Below, in pieces: positions 32,774-45,065 of a stretch of 64,000 nt of DNA. The translations under genes and the position numbers were made by a program. The notes under the pieces were generated by a model. The model saw nothing but the letters and a program-made list of their open reading frames with translations. It searched no databases and was not told the origin of the DNA. Positions within the stretch are counted from its first letter, which is position 1. The number at the start of each line of letters is the position of its first letter. Source of the stretch: Pleurodeles waltl. Lineage: Eukaryota > Chordata > Amphibia > Caudata > Salamandridae. The stretch spans positions 653,005,717-653,069,716 of the forward strand of contig NC_090446.1 of assembly GCF_031143425.1 (NCBI RefSeq), given 5' to 3'.

Positions 32774-34228
32774 GTCCCTGCTTTCGATGAGGGCTAAACA
32801 TAGGAAGAGGCATGTCAAATGCATGCCATGGGCAAATGGAGAGAGAAAATAGCATCTAGAAAATGAAGCCAGCAAATGGGAAGCCTAAAGATGGGCTGAA
32901 GCCCACTAAGTACATAAAGCACATGTTTCAAAGAATCTGCGCGAGCACTTTCTAGCCAAAACCTAAAAAGCGTTTATTCCCTATTTGCTCGCTTCTAGAA
33001 GGATAGCTTTAAGATTTAGTGTCAGTTTTTCTTACTAGGGCCAAACAGACATTTTTTAAACCCATTCAGTCTCAATGCTTCCACCCAGTCTGGCCCTTTT
33101 TTGTTGCTTTTTTTTGATGGAAGATATTTGAGTTGATTGTGAACAGTAGCTGTCTGTTCTCCTTTTTTTGCCACTAGGGACCACGATTTCCTAAAGTGAT
33201 TCCATACATGACTCTCGCGCCCCACCCCTCAAAACAGACATCTACCTTATACTGGCACGATCAGACAGGTTCTACATAAAAAGCATATGGGAGCTGGGGT
33301 GATATCATTGTAGTAAACAGGAGGATGGCCTGGTGGGCGTGTTTAGACATAAATATTTCCTTGGACTTAAGACTGTAACAGATGGTCAAGGTGAGGGAGT
33401 TAGGTATTTTTGTGAGAGTTCCTTATTAAACAGCTGTACAAGCAATTGAAATGATCCTGCTGTGCCAACTGTTTAATGCATAGTTTTAGCATTTTATTAT
33501 GGCCCCCCTCTTGAGCCACTTTGCTGTTCTTAGCAATTTGTTATACTAGTTTTTATTTAAATATCCCACCAAATTACTCAAATTTAAATCAATCAATTCA
33601 ATGTTTCATATAGCTTTAGCTTTAGTCTAATGGCTTTATGAGTAATGACTTAGTAGGAAACAGCCATGTGAATGATGGTATCCGTGGCACGAGGATGCCA
33701 AAGCTGTTTTTAGGCTAAGTGCTTTGATCACATTGTGTAGTCCAAGGCAAATCAGTTGAAACAATGCCTCTGTGCCTTTGACCGCCAAGCTTGTGAAAGC
33801 TTTATAACAGACAAACCTGTATTGTTCAATGCTCTCTAAACGTCCTGACATGAATATGGAAACATAGCAAAGGAACCTACTGCGCACATCTAATTTAGAG
33901 GACAGAGCTCAGTGTGGGAATTTGGTTTGAATCTGGAAAGAACCATTGAAACATCTATATCAAATGCTCTTCATTTGGTAATAATGAATGTCTCTTTTGC
34001 ATGCTCGCTGACTTATTTTTTCTGCTACTGAAATTTAAACCCAATGGTAGCACGCCTTCAAGGTATAAATAGTGCATATAGCATCACATTCGCTTTTCCT
34101 TCTACATGCAGGTTTTACAGTTCACTTCACCAGCCAGGCTATATCGAACCATTCATAAATACATGCTTGTAAAGTGACTGGCCACATCCAAGACTCAAAT
34201 TTCATCTGCAGTTTATTAAAACATTATC
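32774..34228. other. no gene seen
   Basis: AT-rich, no long open frame. Short T runs near 33098-33116. Nothing recognised. Confidence 0.4.
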
Positions 34229-34711
34229 TTACATTTTACAGCATATTATTTTTAAGATGTCCATAGAACATTGGCATATTACCTTTAAATGGTCTTGCAG
34301 AGCCTTCAGAGGATTCCTTCCTCTGCTGTTGTTAAATAGCAAATGATTTGGGCGTACCCAAGGGTAGATTTCAACAGTTGGCATGAGCAATTGTTTGGCT
34401 GATTGCAAAGCAATGCTAAAATTGTGTATGCTGACTTTTTTTTTTTTCCAAAGTCTAGACTGTAGTTCTTTACCAGCAGGTATCTCCTTCCAAACGTGTC
34501 TAATAAGCCATGAAAGGTGGTAGCTGATCTCTATCAACTTGCTTTCGAAAAGACTGGCTATATAATGTAAGGCAAGTACTTTATAGGTCTGGCATGATGG
34601 CTTTAGCTGTCTACAGAATGGCATGTAAATAATACAGAGCGTAGGACTTGGGTCGGACCCCTTTAGCAATTTGTTGTTTTGGATCCGCACCTCAAGCCAT
34701 TCCTTTATCAC
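34229..34711 (-). pseudogene. 160-codon open frame, perhaps old LINE ORF2 piece
   Basis: I do not recognise this product with confidence. The frame is open for 160 codons with normal, leucine-rich composition and tryptophans at intervals (LSWLIRHVWKEI, EIYPWVRPNHLL). This resembles the far C-terminal region of L1 ORF2 proteins, where W-rich helical blocks lie downstream of the RT. A run of twelve T at 34436-34448 codes for the KKKK stretch. It sits about 100 bases beyond the 3' end of the L1 copy and outside its target duplication, so it belongs to a different insertion or a host sequence. No partner frame is seen on either side. Confidence 0.25.
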
Positions 34712-34807
34712 GGTGTGTCAGTGGCACTCCAGAGGAATATTTGTGCCTCACCATTGTAAGAAAGTGAATTATTAGTTGGGCTAGATAGTAGTCAACCACA
34801 TGTAATA

Positions 34808-34816
34808 TAGTCACTA
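34808..34816 (+). repeat. left target-site duplication of the L1-like LINE
   Basis: TAGTCACTA here recurs exactly at 41573-41581. The next bases CGTTT and AGTTT extend the match to 14 positions with one mismatch. Confidence 0.75.
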
Positions 34817-34818
34817 CG

Positions 34819-34850
34819 TTTTTTTTATTTTTTTTATTTTTTTTATTGTT
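34819..34850 (-). repeat. A-rich 3' tail of the L1-like LINE
   Basis: On the minus strand the tail reads as three to four A7-8T units directly after the element body and directly before the duplicated target. This is typical of target-primed reverse transcription followed by microsatellite-like drift. Confidence 0.85.
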
Positions 34851-35129
34851 TAAATATATTTTTATTGGCTGCATGTGAAACAAATTATTACAAACACTGG
34901 GAAGAAGAAAAAACTCCCATACGGTACAGCAACAATACAATAAGTTCAGAATAAAGTGCTTTGTGCCTTAATACATGTATAAAAAGAATCTAATGCGTAT
35001 TATTTCACCAATAAAAGTAGTAAGCCCGTACATATGCTGAGTGATGAAGGGCCAGGAAAGCACTACCTAGACCTGACCCAATCCCCCAAAGAGCCCCCAT
35101 ATTGCCTGCCCCTTGATTCTATCCTTCCT

Positions 35130-38100
35130 CCCCTTACATTGATAATGTGCAATCTCCAGATGATATATAGATAGGAGTTGCCCCAGCCATTGCTGAAATG
35201 ATGGAGGTTGTGGGTTTAGCCATGCAGATGCAACACATTCGATAGACAGCCATTGACATAAAGATGAAAAATTTTGGTCCTGCCATTCCTACGTCCTCTG
35301 ATACTCCTAAAACCATAATATCTGGTGTAAGCTCCACATTGTATTCTACTTCCTATTTTAAAAACTGTTTGAGTCTCCCCTTTTAGTGGTTCCAATCTTA
35401 TGCAGGTAGGAAACATATATATGAGATCTACCCCAAGTAGCTGACATTTCGGAAGGTGAGTCCCCACTGTCCTTCCCCCATTTAGCTATTTTAGATGGAG
35501 TAAAATATAGATCATATATTGTCTTATAATGCTGTGCCTGCAGTGGTGATGAGATTAGAATAGTACAGCCAAGATCAAGGGATTCCTGAAATTTAGTGCC
35601 TACGCTATTTAAGCTAACTTCCCACTTCTTAGTATATTTCTCGAGATCATCAGGTTGCTCTGATATGAGTATTGAATACAATGAGCTTATCGACAGCCGG
35701 GCTCCATCTGTTATCTCCACAAGTGGGTTTTTTGCGAACCCCGCGGTTTTCTTACATAAAAAAATCTCTTATTTGCAAGTATTAAAAAAAAATCCCTTTG
35801 CCCCAGCCCATACCTTTCTCGGAGGTCCTCAGATGTTCTCACCTCAGTTCCCTCATAGAAATCTCCTATCCTCCGAACCCCCTTCAAACTCCATTTGGCG
35901 AAGCAGTGATCCTTAAATATCTCTGGAAGGGAGGGGTTATTGTGTGTCGGTGTATACTGGTTAAATCTACCGAGTCCTGTTTTCTTCCTCCAGGTGTTCC
36001 CGCATTTAAAAGCGGCCTCTAGTACCTTAAACCGCACTTTCTTATAGTAGCTGGACTTTACCATTACTAACAATCCACCATTAGATATCGGTCCAATTAG
36101 TAGTTCATAAATATTTGGCCGATATCCTGCCCCTGCCACTCTTCCTTTACTTACCTTCAGCGGGCACATATATTGTAAGGCAGCTGCCAGCTGATATAAT
36201 TTTAAATTTGGTAAGGACCATTCCCCGTTCTCTCTAGGTAGGGACAAATATTTACTAGGTGTTCTACTCTTACCATATGCTGAGATAAATTTTGTTACTA
36301 GCTGATCTATTACTATAAACTATGACTTTTTAAAGTCCAGTGGAATTGTCCGAAACTGATACAGCTCCTTGGGGATGAATATCATTTTGATCATATTGCA
36401 TTGCCCCATTATTGACATGTGAAAGTTGTTCCATCTGCTAAAATCTTGTTTAGCTTTCCCTAAAATCGGAGTCAGGTTTCAACTATCTGTTCCACTGTGG
36501 GACTAATGTCTATACCTAAATATACTGTGTGGTCTACTCTACGGGTGTCGTAAATAGTCGTATATTAACCAACAGCTGGGTTTTTTCTCTCTTCGATAAA
36601 TACCCAGAAAACTCTCCTAAATTATTTGCCACCTTCTCAATTTCCCTTAGAGCTTCGTCTCGGTTGACTGTTACAACAGCTATATCATCTGCATATGCTA
36701 GTATCTTGGTGTCCCATCCATACCTATTAACTGGTAAGATGGCTTGGTTCTTTTCTAGCTGCCTGAGCAAGGGATCAATGTACAGCGCAAACAACAATGG
36801 GGAGCATGGACATCCCTGTCTGGTGCCCCGCCCAATTTGTATAATGTCGGATTGCCCTCCCATCAGTTGTATCCAAGCATTTGTATGCCCATTAAATAGC
36901 TTTTATTGCCATCACGAAATCTCACAATCCATACATCCCCAGGTCTCTCCACAAATAGTCCCAATTAACCCTGTCCAAGGCCTTTTCAGCATCTAATAGT
37001 GCCCCTGCCATAGATTTTTCTACCACACTGGTGGCACATTAGTTGCATCAAACAGCACGATAACTCTTCCAATGTGGTTAGTGGTATCCCTCCCGGGAAC
37101 AAACCTGTGTTAATTTTGTATGACTAATGTCTTAATAACAGTAGATTAGCGTGATGCAAAAATGTTAGAATAGATCTTAGTATCACCATTAATGTGATGG
37201 ACCTATACGAGCTAGGATTTGGGGTATTTTCCCCTTTGTGAGAAATACCACTATATTAGCAGATGCCCAGGAGGGGAAGCTTTGCTACCTTGTTGCCCCT
37301 GAGTAAACAGTTCTAGCATTATAGGCAGCAATAGAGTCTTGAAATATTTATACAATTCTAGGGGGATTGCATCCGTTCCTACGGCTTTTCCAGTGGGAAG
37401 TCCCCGAATTACCTCGAGTTCCTCCATCCTGATCGTATCCCCCAGTGCCTCCTGTTCCCCCTCTGTGATTCTGCCTACCTTTATAGTACTTAAAAACCTA
37501 TTCATTGCTTGCACATCTACTGAAGAGAGAGCCTTATAATGTAACGTTCTACATAATACATGAGGAAAGCTTCCCTAATATCTTCAGGATCGAAAACCAG
37601 CCTTCCCTGTGGGTCTTTAATTTCTCTGATAATACCAGCGGCTGTCTTTTGGCGAGCTGGTACCACCAATAGGTGAACCACCTTCTCACTATATTCGTAA
37701 CAGTCAGTTCGCCTTGAGAGGTACTTCCCCACCACCTTTTTTTACTGAAATTTCATTAATTGCTGCTTTGGCAATAGCAGACTTCTGTAAAGCAACATTC
37801 ACCTCCAGGTCCCCTTCAGTAGCTAGGGTAAGTTGATTTTCTGCCTCTTTGAGCTTTGAATAGGCTTCCTTAATCAGACTTTGAGTATGCTTCTGCCTTC
37901 TAAGACTGAAGCTCAGTTTCTCCAAGTATCCCTGCCTTTAAAGTGTCCCATACAATCTCCACTGGGGCAGACCCCCTATTAATTTTGAGAAATTCCTTCA
38001 ACCATATATTCATATGGTGGTGGTATTCTGTATCATTTAAAAACCCTCTCTCGAAGGTCCACCCCCTCCTATTACATTTAAAGCCCTCCGTATTTTTTTC

Positions 38101-38800
38101 TAATATTAGCGGGTTATGGTCTAACATAAACCGTGAGTATAATTCCATGCATGCCCCTGTTAAAAATTTGGGGGGGATAAAAAAGTAATCTAATCAGGCC
38201 AATTTCATATGTGGAGCTGCATAGTAGGCGTATCCAGAGTCTGATGCATACAGTTTTTGCCAAATATCCACCTTTCCTATATCTTTTTGTAGACTACAGA
38301 GAGCTTTATGTACTCTAAGTTTACGTCCGTGATATCTGTTGGGTTTGGCACCCATTAAATCGTCCCAAGAGCTGTTAAAGTTCAGCTCTCCACATACTAC
38401 GTAGGGGGCCACCCACTCCGCTAATTCCACCGATATAAAATCTAGCACTGATGGATCATCCATAACTGAGCCACAAAGGGAGCATAAAGTAATACATCCT
38501 TTGCTATGTTGACACTCTACCACAACCCATCTTCCATATTTAACTACAATTCATTGTGTAAACTCATATTTCCTGCTGCCAGCTAATATAGCAACCCCTT
38601 TGGTCTTAACGTTCTGTTTGGTGCATATATACCTTCATCTCGAGGGAATCTTGGATAGATCTATTGCAATATTCTTCATGTGTTTCTTGTAGGCGGTATA
38701 TATCCACCCTTAGTGTTTTCATATCCCCAGCGATTTGTTTTTCCTTTTCTGGGGATTATTTAGCCTGCATATATATGTAGATGCAATTCGCATTTTAGCC
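35130..38800 (-). pseudogene. L1-like ORF2 (endonuclease plus reverse transcriptase), broken
   Basis: Several frames together cover the protein. At 38790-38560 the endonuclease N-terminus appears (a NNPQKRK-like stretch and a GVAIL block). At 38523-38194 the endonuclease has ELNFNSSWDD in place of the usual GDFN block. At 38148-37900 LDHNPLIL corresponds to the SDHxPL histidine block. At 37514-37251 GLPTGKAVGTDAIPLELYK begins the RT. At 36863-36534 GTRQGCPCSPLLFALYIDPL and LAYADDIAVV carry the RT palm with both catalytic aspartates. The C-terminal region spans 36247-35130. Frameshifts and stops separate these pieces, and the clear order shows decay of one ORF2 rather than mixed fragments. Confidence 0.85.
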
Positions 38801-38816
38801 ATTTGCCCATCGCCTC

Positions 38817-41293
38817 TCACATATTAATTACCGTTGGGCTCGTACAGTTTTGGATAGTCGCATACATTTCACCATTTCTAACTACCGGCTTCTTGCGCCA
38901 TACATTGCACTTCACCATTCTTTGTACCTTATTATTCCCCTTTTTTATTATCATTTCTTCTTCCCTCTTCAACCACTGCGCTAGCCAGTTCCCAATCGCC
39001 TTTTTATTAGATGCCTGCCTTCTGCCCTCCCTAGTACACCCTCCTTCCCACTCCTCCTCCCCCTTCTGAACTCTCCCCTCCCCAACCTTTCCACTACCTC
39101 CCTCTCCACCCCCATCCCCCAACCATTGGAGCAATCAGACCCCACCAGTCTGAATGATGATTCCCTTAATACCGCCTGCAGACCCCCCGATTGGGCCGTG
39201 CTCCCACCAGAAAAAAAGTATAAATTAACACCCATTCTCGCTGCAAGTTAGTGTCCTTTCTGTCTCTGCTCAGGTTTTTGCAGATTCAATTCATTCAGAT
39301 ACTCTTTTGCTTGGATCGCGGAGTTAAATACTCAAGTTTTTCCCTTAATTATTGTTTTCATTCGTGCTGGGGCCAACAAAAAGGCCTCCCCTATGCGTCC
39401 CGATAGGACTTAATCAGTTTTCACGGCCTCTATCTGCGCTCTACATTAACATGACAGTAGTGGGGTTGGGTGAAAAAGGTAAGATTGTCCATACATCGTG
39501 GAGCATCCGGGAAGGCCTTTTCGAAGATGGCTTGTCTTAACAAATAATCACTGAAGAAAAACAATATGACTCTCGGATGTTTGTATTCAGGGCTGTGTTG
39601 TCTAACACGACTGATTGGTGGGAATCTGTGGGCCCTTTGTATTTCTGCCTTCCAGTCCCATTTTGTAAGTTCTGGGAAGGCTTTACGTAGGAGATTAATC
39701 ATAAATGTCCTAATATCGTTTCCCTCTACCCCTTCTTCTATGCCTAAGAAATACTGGTTATTTCTTCTTTACTGATTTTCGTAGTCTTCCAATTTCCACA
39801 TGATATCGGTTAATTGCCGTCCTTGTGCTTCTGCCTGCCCTTTCAATACCTCAACCTCTGCCTCCATATGGAAGCTCTGTCCTCCATTGTGTTTAGTTTT
39901 TCTTCTATTTCCCCACAAGTCTTAGCTACCTTCCAAACTGTCACCTGCAGCTGTTCCGTAGCTATCCAGATTCTCTGACACTCCGTTCTTGTTTCAGGTT
40001 GCAGGTCCTTTATCGTGCCATATATTAATTGTAGCCTTGTTTTATCTGTGCTGCCTATATTACTTATAAGATCATCCATACTGTTCTCTCCTGCAACATC
40101 ATTGGGAGATTGGAAAGTCTCCGGACCCTTCCTGAATAGTCCCATTTCAGGGTCGCGGTACACCGTCCTTCGATCCACGCCCCGGTTGTTGAGCCAGATC
40201 TCAACTTTGTACGTCCACGCTGTCACTGCGCTGGTTTTACTGTAGGGCCTATAGCCGATGAAAGGCTCTCAGATCCTGATGAAATGCTTTCTTCATCTTC
40301 ATCTTCACTTTGATTACAACCAATACTGATGGGCCTCTGAATCTTTGGTTAATGAGTAAAACTTATCTCCTTCGTCTTTAGTCCAGTCCATATCCTTTCC
40401 GCCCCATTCAGTCTTTGTGTTGACATCCTGGCCTTCTGTGGCTGCCGCCTTCTTGACTGAGTTGCTTACTATTTTTGGTGCATTCCAAAACTGTGGGATT
40501 CTGGGGGTTCGTCAGCAGTCCCATGAATGTCTTGAGTGCTTTTTTTTATACATTTTCTTTTGTGGTTGCATGCTCGCATTGTTGGTTGCCCCAGTGGCTG
40601 CTCCGATCTGCTCAGTCAAGCTCCTGGATTTGTCTAGCTGATTCTTCCCCGAACCCCCACCCCCCCTGAGTTTGTGGCATGTCAGAGTCCAAGCTGGCCC
40701 CTTACTACACTATACTGGTCTGCGGCAGCTCCCCTATAGGGCTTATCAGATCTGGATTCTCCTTTGCACATGTTAGTGTGTCTTCCGGCAGGGGTGAGAG
40801 CTCTGTTACCATTCTCTTGGCCTCCACTAGTAAAAAAAAAAAAAAAATTAGTAACCTCGGCTGTGGCCTGCACTTTGCTCTGTGATCGGTCTGAGCCTCC
40901 CTACCCGTGCTAGGTACAACTTTAAAAGCCCCACCGCCAGCTTTGCTGTTTGTTTTAATTGGTCCTGTTACAGACTGCCTACCTGCCAGGCAACTGCTGC
41001 AATCCTTCGCTGCTCATGTTTGACGAACCCCACCTGTCGACCGGACCTCAGCGATAATGTTGTCTCCTTTCTCCAGTGGTCCGTATGCTCTTAGGTGCCA
41101 TATCCACTTTGCCAGAGCCAGACGGCACCCCTGGCCAGTTTCCTATTAGTGCACTGATCCTCCTTGTTACTGTGTTCCAGCGCTCAGCCTCTCTTGCGAT
41201 GAGACAGAGTATGCGCCTCACTGGTGACACCAGAGTTCGTAGAGTACTGCCTGGAGGGGGGTGGTTATCCTCACCAAGCCCCCTCCCTCCCAC
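38817..41293 (-). pseudogene. L1-like ORF1 region, broken
   Basis: The frame at 39702-39430 has IQRAHRFPP and RVILFFFSDYLLRQAI, the pattern of the RRM and C-terminal RNA-binding domains of L1 ORF1 proteins (an ERAHR motif then a PRPIIVKF-like strand). Upstream, 40226-39843 encodes a charged helical stretch (VAKTCGEIEEKLNTMEDRAS) suited to the coiled-coil trimer region. The N-terminal part up to about 41293 is not readable as one frame. ORF1p would coat the LINE RNA; here it is inactivated by frame changes. Confidence 0.7.
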
Positions 41294-41551
41294 CTCCCCT
41301 GTATTCTGCCCCCCCCCTCAATATTTTGCCACGTCCTTCTTCCCATGCGGTGCCAGCTGCCTTTGTTCTCTGAAGTACAGGCTCCAAGAAGCTCTCACAG
41401 AAACATCAAACCTCCTGGAGCCTTTGTCTGTTCTTTTTGGGACGCAACGCCACCACACGACCTCGACACCGCAGTTCCACGACCTCTGCAGTGAGCATTA
41501 GTTTGCACGGCACCGGGGGCGGGGCCTGCAGTCAACAGCACTACACCTTCA

Positions 41552-41559
41552 CCATCTTG
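41552..41559 (-). promoter_or_regulatory. YY1-like motif at the LINE 5' end
   Basis: On the minus strand the first bases of the element read GAGGAGCAAGATGG, with CAAGATGG 13 bases from the 5' boundary. Human L1 has CAAGATGG at the same relative position, where YY1 sets the transcription start. The motif is seen here; the function is inferred from that parallel. Confidence 0.45.
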
Positions 41560-41572
41560 CTCCTCTCGCACC

Positions 41573-41581
41573 TAGTCACTA
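41573..41581 (+). repeat. right target-site duplication of the L1-like LINE
   Basis: TAGTCACTA, identical to 34808-34816, immediately outside the 5' end of the element. Confidence 0.75.
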
Positions 41582-41586
41582 AGTTT

Positions 41587-42639
41587 AAGTTCAGTGAAAT
41601 GTTTTAGTAAGTTAAATCTGAACTCAACCACTGGTGGCTACGGCCAGAGCTGACAGGCTTAATTTGCTAAAGAAAAGGTGTAAAGCTTTTAAGAGTGCCA
41701 AAACAGTTCAAGGCAAAATAAAAAAGGGCTCCAATTTTTAAAAATAAACTAACATTTAATAGGCAAAGTGACACTAAATTGACAACTATTGACTAAGATT
41801 CAATCATATCCTATTGAAACGATAAACTGGGACCTTGGTGTGAATTGAGGCTGACTGTGATGGAGTCATGGTTGGATTACCTAGGTGGATTTGTCCCAGT
41901 GATGTAAAAAAAAGTCACAAAAGTTTCTAACTCAGAAAAGGGTTTTGACTTTTCTTCCAAAAAAAAAAAATCCTCCTTAGGCAGGTCACTCGTAAAACTG
42001 TAGCTGTCTCTGTGAAACCAAAGTCCGGATACCTAAAACAGGTTGGTGCCACTGGCGCTCTGGAGCTTTGAAGATTTATTGCTAAAATTGTTCAAAGTTT
42101 CCAGAAGGGGACTTTGTTGTCTTTTCAGAGGTGTGAGAACCTTTGAGTGAGATGAAACTGAAAATCTAATCGGATGCTATGGAACTGTTGGTCAGATATT
42201 TTTTTCTTGTGAGCCCCGCTGAAACTTTGGCACTCTGTAGGGAAAGTTTTCAAAAGTTTCTTCAGGTACCCAGACAACCAGAGTACACTGCTATGGTCCC
42301 AATGACCTGAGGGGAAAAACTTGGAGACTCACTGGGTGTCAAGCCGAGGCCTAAAATAGGATCCAGTATATTTTTAAGTTGCTGCTGGTCACGTTAGGAA
42401 AAAAGGCTTGTTGCAGCGTGTCATTTCCCTGTTCCCACAGAGGAGGTCAACCAACTGAGCCTTGGAGTCACCCTTTTGTCTTGGGTTCAATTAGGAGCAT
42501 GTAAGGCCCTTCAGGTCTCAAAACAGCAGGTGCATCCCTTCATTTCATCTACAGGTCCAGAAAACGTTCTCAGGATGGTGCCTTGAAGTGCCACATTTAT
42601 GCTTACCATCAGCTAGTGGGTTGCGAAAGCTCTTGGCCT
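41587..42639. other. non-coding, probably repeat-derived
   Basis: No long open frame. The text has the even composition of a transposon-derived segment (for example GTCAAGCCGAGGCCTAAAAT near 42339), with an A run at 41960-41971, but I see no ends and no family. Confidence 0.35.
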
Positions 42640-42887
42640 CTTGCAAGCTCTGACAAGACTGCGGTCCTCATCGTCGGCTCCACCCCCTCAGCCTGGGACG
42701 ACTCCTGGTGGCCTGCCACACTGGGAACCGCACCAACACCCACTGACCACGCATGCAACCTGGGGTTCATCCTGGACTCATCGCTATCACTGACGCAGCA
42801 AGTCGACGCTGTCTCTTCCTTCTACTTCAGCACCCTCTGTATGTTTTGGAAGATCAACAAATGGATCCCCACCGGAACCAGGTGCTT
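42640..42887 (+). mobile_element. L2/CR1-group LINE copy 4, short fragment
   Basis: Plus-strand reading gives SDKTAVLIVGSTPSAWDDSW, then NLGFILDSSLSLTQQVDAVSS, then FWKINKWIPTGTR. These match the block order seen in copy 1 (NLAIILDNKL, INAVSS, FRWLPVNTRR). The match stops near 42887. This is a 250-base internal piece of the RT C-terminal region. Confidence 0.8.
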
Positions 42888-42955
42888 CACACCTCCCCCT
42901 GCAGGAACTGTAACACTTGGTGGTGAGCATCAAAGGCTCAAGCCTCGAATTACAG

Positions 42956-44605
42956 TGCCCCAGGGCACTCCAGCTAATGGAGATGCCTGCCACACGGACA
43001 AAGCCCCACTTTTAGTGGCAAGTCCAACAGGAAAATTAGGGAAAACAGGGAGGAGTGGCCACCTCAGCCAGGGCCACCCCTGAGGTGTCCAGAGCTGAGG
43101 TGACACCTCCCTGCAGAGTCCTCTATCTTGGTTTGGAGGACAGGGACCAATAGGGATAAGAATGTGCCCCCCTCCCTAAAGGGGAGCGGGGGGGCACAAG
43201 GAGAGTGTAGCCACCCTCAGGGACAGTAGCAATTGGCTACTGCCCTCTGACTACTAACACACCCCTAAGTCTAGGATTTAAAGGCCTCCCTGATCCCAGC
43301 TCACCAGATTCCTAGCGACCTACAAGAAGAAGGACTGGTAAGCTGAAAGCCCCAGCAGAGAAGAAGGAAGACTACAACTGCTTTGGCCCCATCCCTATCG
43401 ACCTGTCTCCTGCTTCAGGGAACCTGCGAAAAGACAAGCGATGCATTCAGCGGGCCCAGCGACCTATGCCAACTCCAGAGGACTGCCCTGCACCCAAAAG
43501 GTCCAAGAACTCCCGAGGACAGCAGCTCTGTCTAAAAGAAACCTACAGCCAAGGACTCCCACCTCTCTGCAGATGTGCGAGTCCTGACCCCTGTGCACCT
43601 GAAGCCCACGGCCTGTGTCCAGGTGGTTCTACCTCCCCCCCCCCCTTCCCTAGTAAGAAATGCCCCCCAGGCGATTGGGAGCAAGAGCCCACCCCGGGTT
43701 GACTCCTCCAAACCTCCACGACAACGCCTGCAGAGGTAATCCAGAGCACCCCTGAGACTGCAAGCTCCGAATGAAGATATCCGACGACTAAAGGACACAC
43801 TTCACCCGCAGACACTAGGCCTTGGGGAACCTGATCCCCAGAGCAGCATCTACCAGCAGGCGGCCCTTTTCCTTGCCCAGCCAGTAGTTTGCCCCCCCCC
43901 CGGAACTCATCTGCACCCTCAGTGACCCACGGGGGTCCCCTCATAGAGTTGCATTGAAAACCCGACACCCTATTTGCACCCAGCCGCTCTAGTGCTGCTG
44001 AGGGTGAGTGTTTGGTGCCCACTTGGGGCCCCTCCAGTGCTCCCTTGAACCCCCCCCCGGTCTGCCATCCAAGTCATAGGTACCTACCTGCTGGCTGACC
44101 GGCCTACCTAAAACCTGGAGATAGGAACTGTAAGTTGAATACTTACCTGTAAAACTGTACTATCTTTTCTTCCCCAGGTACTGTTGAAAATTGCACTGTG
44201 TACACTTTTAAAATATCTTTATACCATTTTAAAGAAAACTGTATACATTGTTGAGTCCATTCAAAGTCCTGATTATATCTATGCAAAGTACCTTTCATTT
44301 TATGTACTTACCTGCAAACTGAATCTTGTGGTTCTAGAGATAAAGTAACAAAACATATTTTTCTAGATAAATTCCTATTGGTCTCGAGTTAAGTCATTGA
44401 GTATGTGTGTCTTCTACTGCTTGAGTGTGTAAAAAAAAAAAAAAATGCTTAACACTACCCTATGATAAGCCTAACTGCTCGACAACACTACCACAAATAG
44501 AGCATTAGTATTATTTATTTTTGCCTCGGTCAAGTCTCTGGGGAACCCTTGGACTCTGTGCACACTATATCTCATTTTGATATAGTATATACAGAGCCAT
44601 CCTCC
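42956..44605 (+). repeat. possible solo LTR or unidentified 1.65-kb repeat
   Basis: The block starts TGCCCCAGGGCACTCC. It contains a TATA-like GATTTAAAGGCC near 43276, a GC-rich middle with a C run at 43629-43638, and an AT-rich final third with a 15-A run at 44431-44445. The 5-mer TACAG lies directly on both sides (42951-42955 and 44606-44610). Promoter-like and poly(A)-signal-like parts in this order suit an LTR, and TACAG could be its 5-bp duplication. Against this, the right end reads TCCTCC rather than CA, and no internal retroviral sequence is attached. The open frames here are short and C-rich and not genes. Confidence 0.35.
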
Positions 44606-44637
44606 TACAGGAACTCATTCTCCTCTTATGCAGTCTA

Positions 44638-44642
44638 CATGC
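44638..44642 (+). repeat. left 5-bp target duplication of the gypsy element
   Basis: CATGC, repeated exactly at 49998-50002. Confidence 0.85.
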
Positions 44643-44859
44643 TGTTAAGAATGGACCAATTCAGTATGGTTAACAGGTGGTTTATTGTCCAAAGAAGAGG
44701 CCCCGACAAAAGTAAGCGGCACAGCGTTCCTCGCACCTCCCGTCCCGAGTTTCTCCCAACGTCCCTCTCCGAACCTGAAATGCCTTCTGCCCGTTGCTAT
44801 GCTTGGAACAGTGACACATAAGGCAAATGCCCGTGTCACTGAGCGCGAGCATCGCAACA
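44643..44859 (-). repeat. 3' LTR of the gypsy element
   Basis: 217 bases matching 49781-49997 with nine differences, all C/T or G/A. Five of them lie at CpG sites in one copy. Confidence 0.95.
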
Positions 44860-44871
44860 CATCTTCCTCTT
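44860..44871 (-). promoter_or_regulatory. polypurine tract
   Basis: On the minus strand AAGAGGAAGATG directly precedes the 3' LTR, the position where plus-strand DNA synthesis is primed in LTR elements. Confidence 0.8.
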
Positions 44872-45065
44872 AATAAAACAAAACAGTAAAGCATGTGCAT
44901 ACATGCATTATAATACATTCAAAATTAATACCCAAAAGAAAACATGTTAACTAAACACTCATAATACATTGCACACATAATCTTGAAACTTGCTTGGTTT
45001 TCTGACCACACCTACTGATTTTCTTAGCACTGTTCTCAGTTTGATTATCCGAAACATACTGTTCA

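Larger units (their letters stand above)
34817..41572 (-). mobile_element. L1-like LINE, near full length, decayed
   Basis: The element runs 5' to 3' on the minus strand. The 3' end carries an A-rich tail of repeated (A)nT units (plus-strand T-rich 34819-34850) preceded by AATAAA-like words. Going upstream there follow the ORF2 C-terminal region, reverse transcriptase, AP endonuclease, an RNA-binding ORF1 C-terminus, a coiled-coil-like ORF1 part and a GC-richer 5' region ending near 41572. A 9-bp duplication (14 bp with one mismatch) flanks it, so the insertion is essentially full length at about 6.75 kb. Every reading frame is broken several times, so it cannot retrotranspose on its own. Confidence 0.88.

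Noticed and set aside
36529..36996. 155-codon plus-strand frame
   Set aside because: Antisense of the L1 reverse transcriptase catalytic region, which has the clear YADD and GTRQGCP motifs on the minus strand.
43466..44022. Overlapping frames of up to 159 codons on both strands
   Set aside because: GC-rich, on both strands of the same bases, with no start context and no domain. They lie inside the LTR-like repeat.
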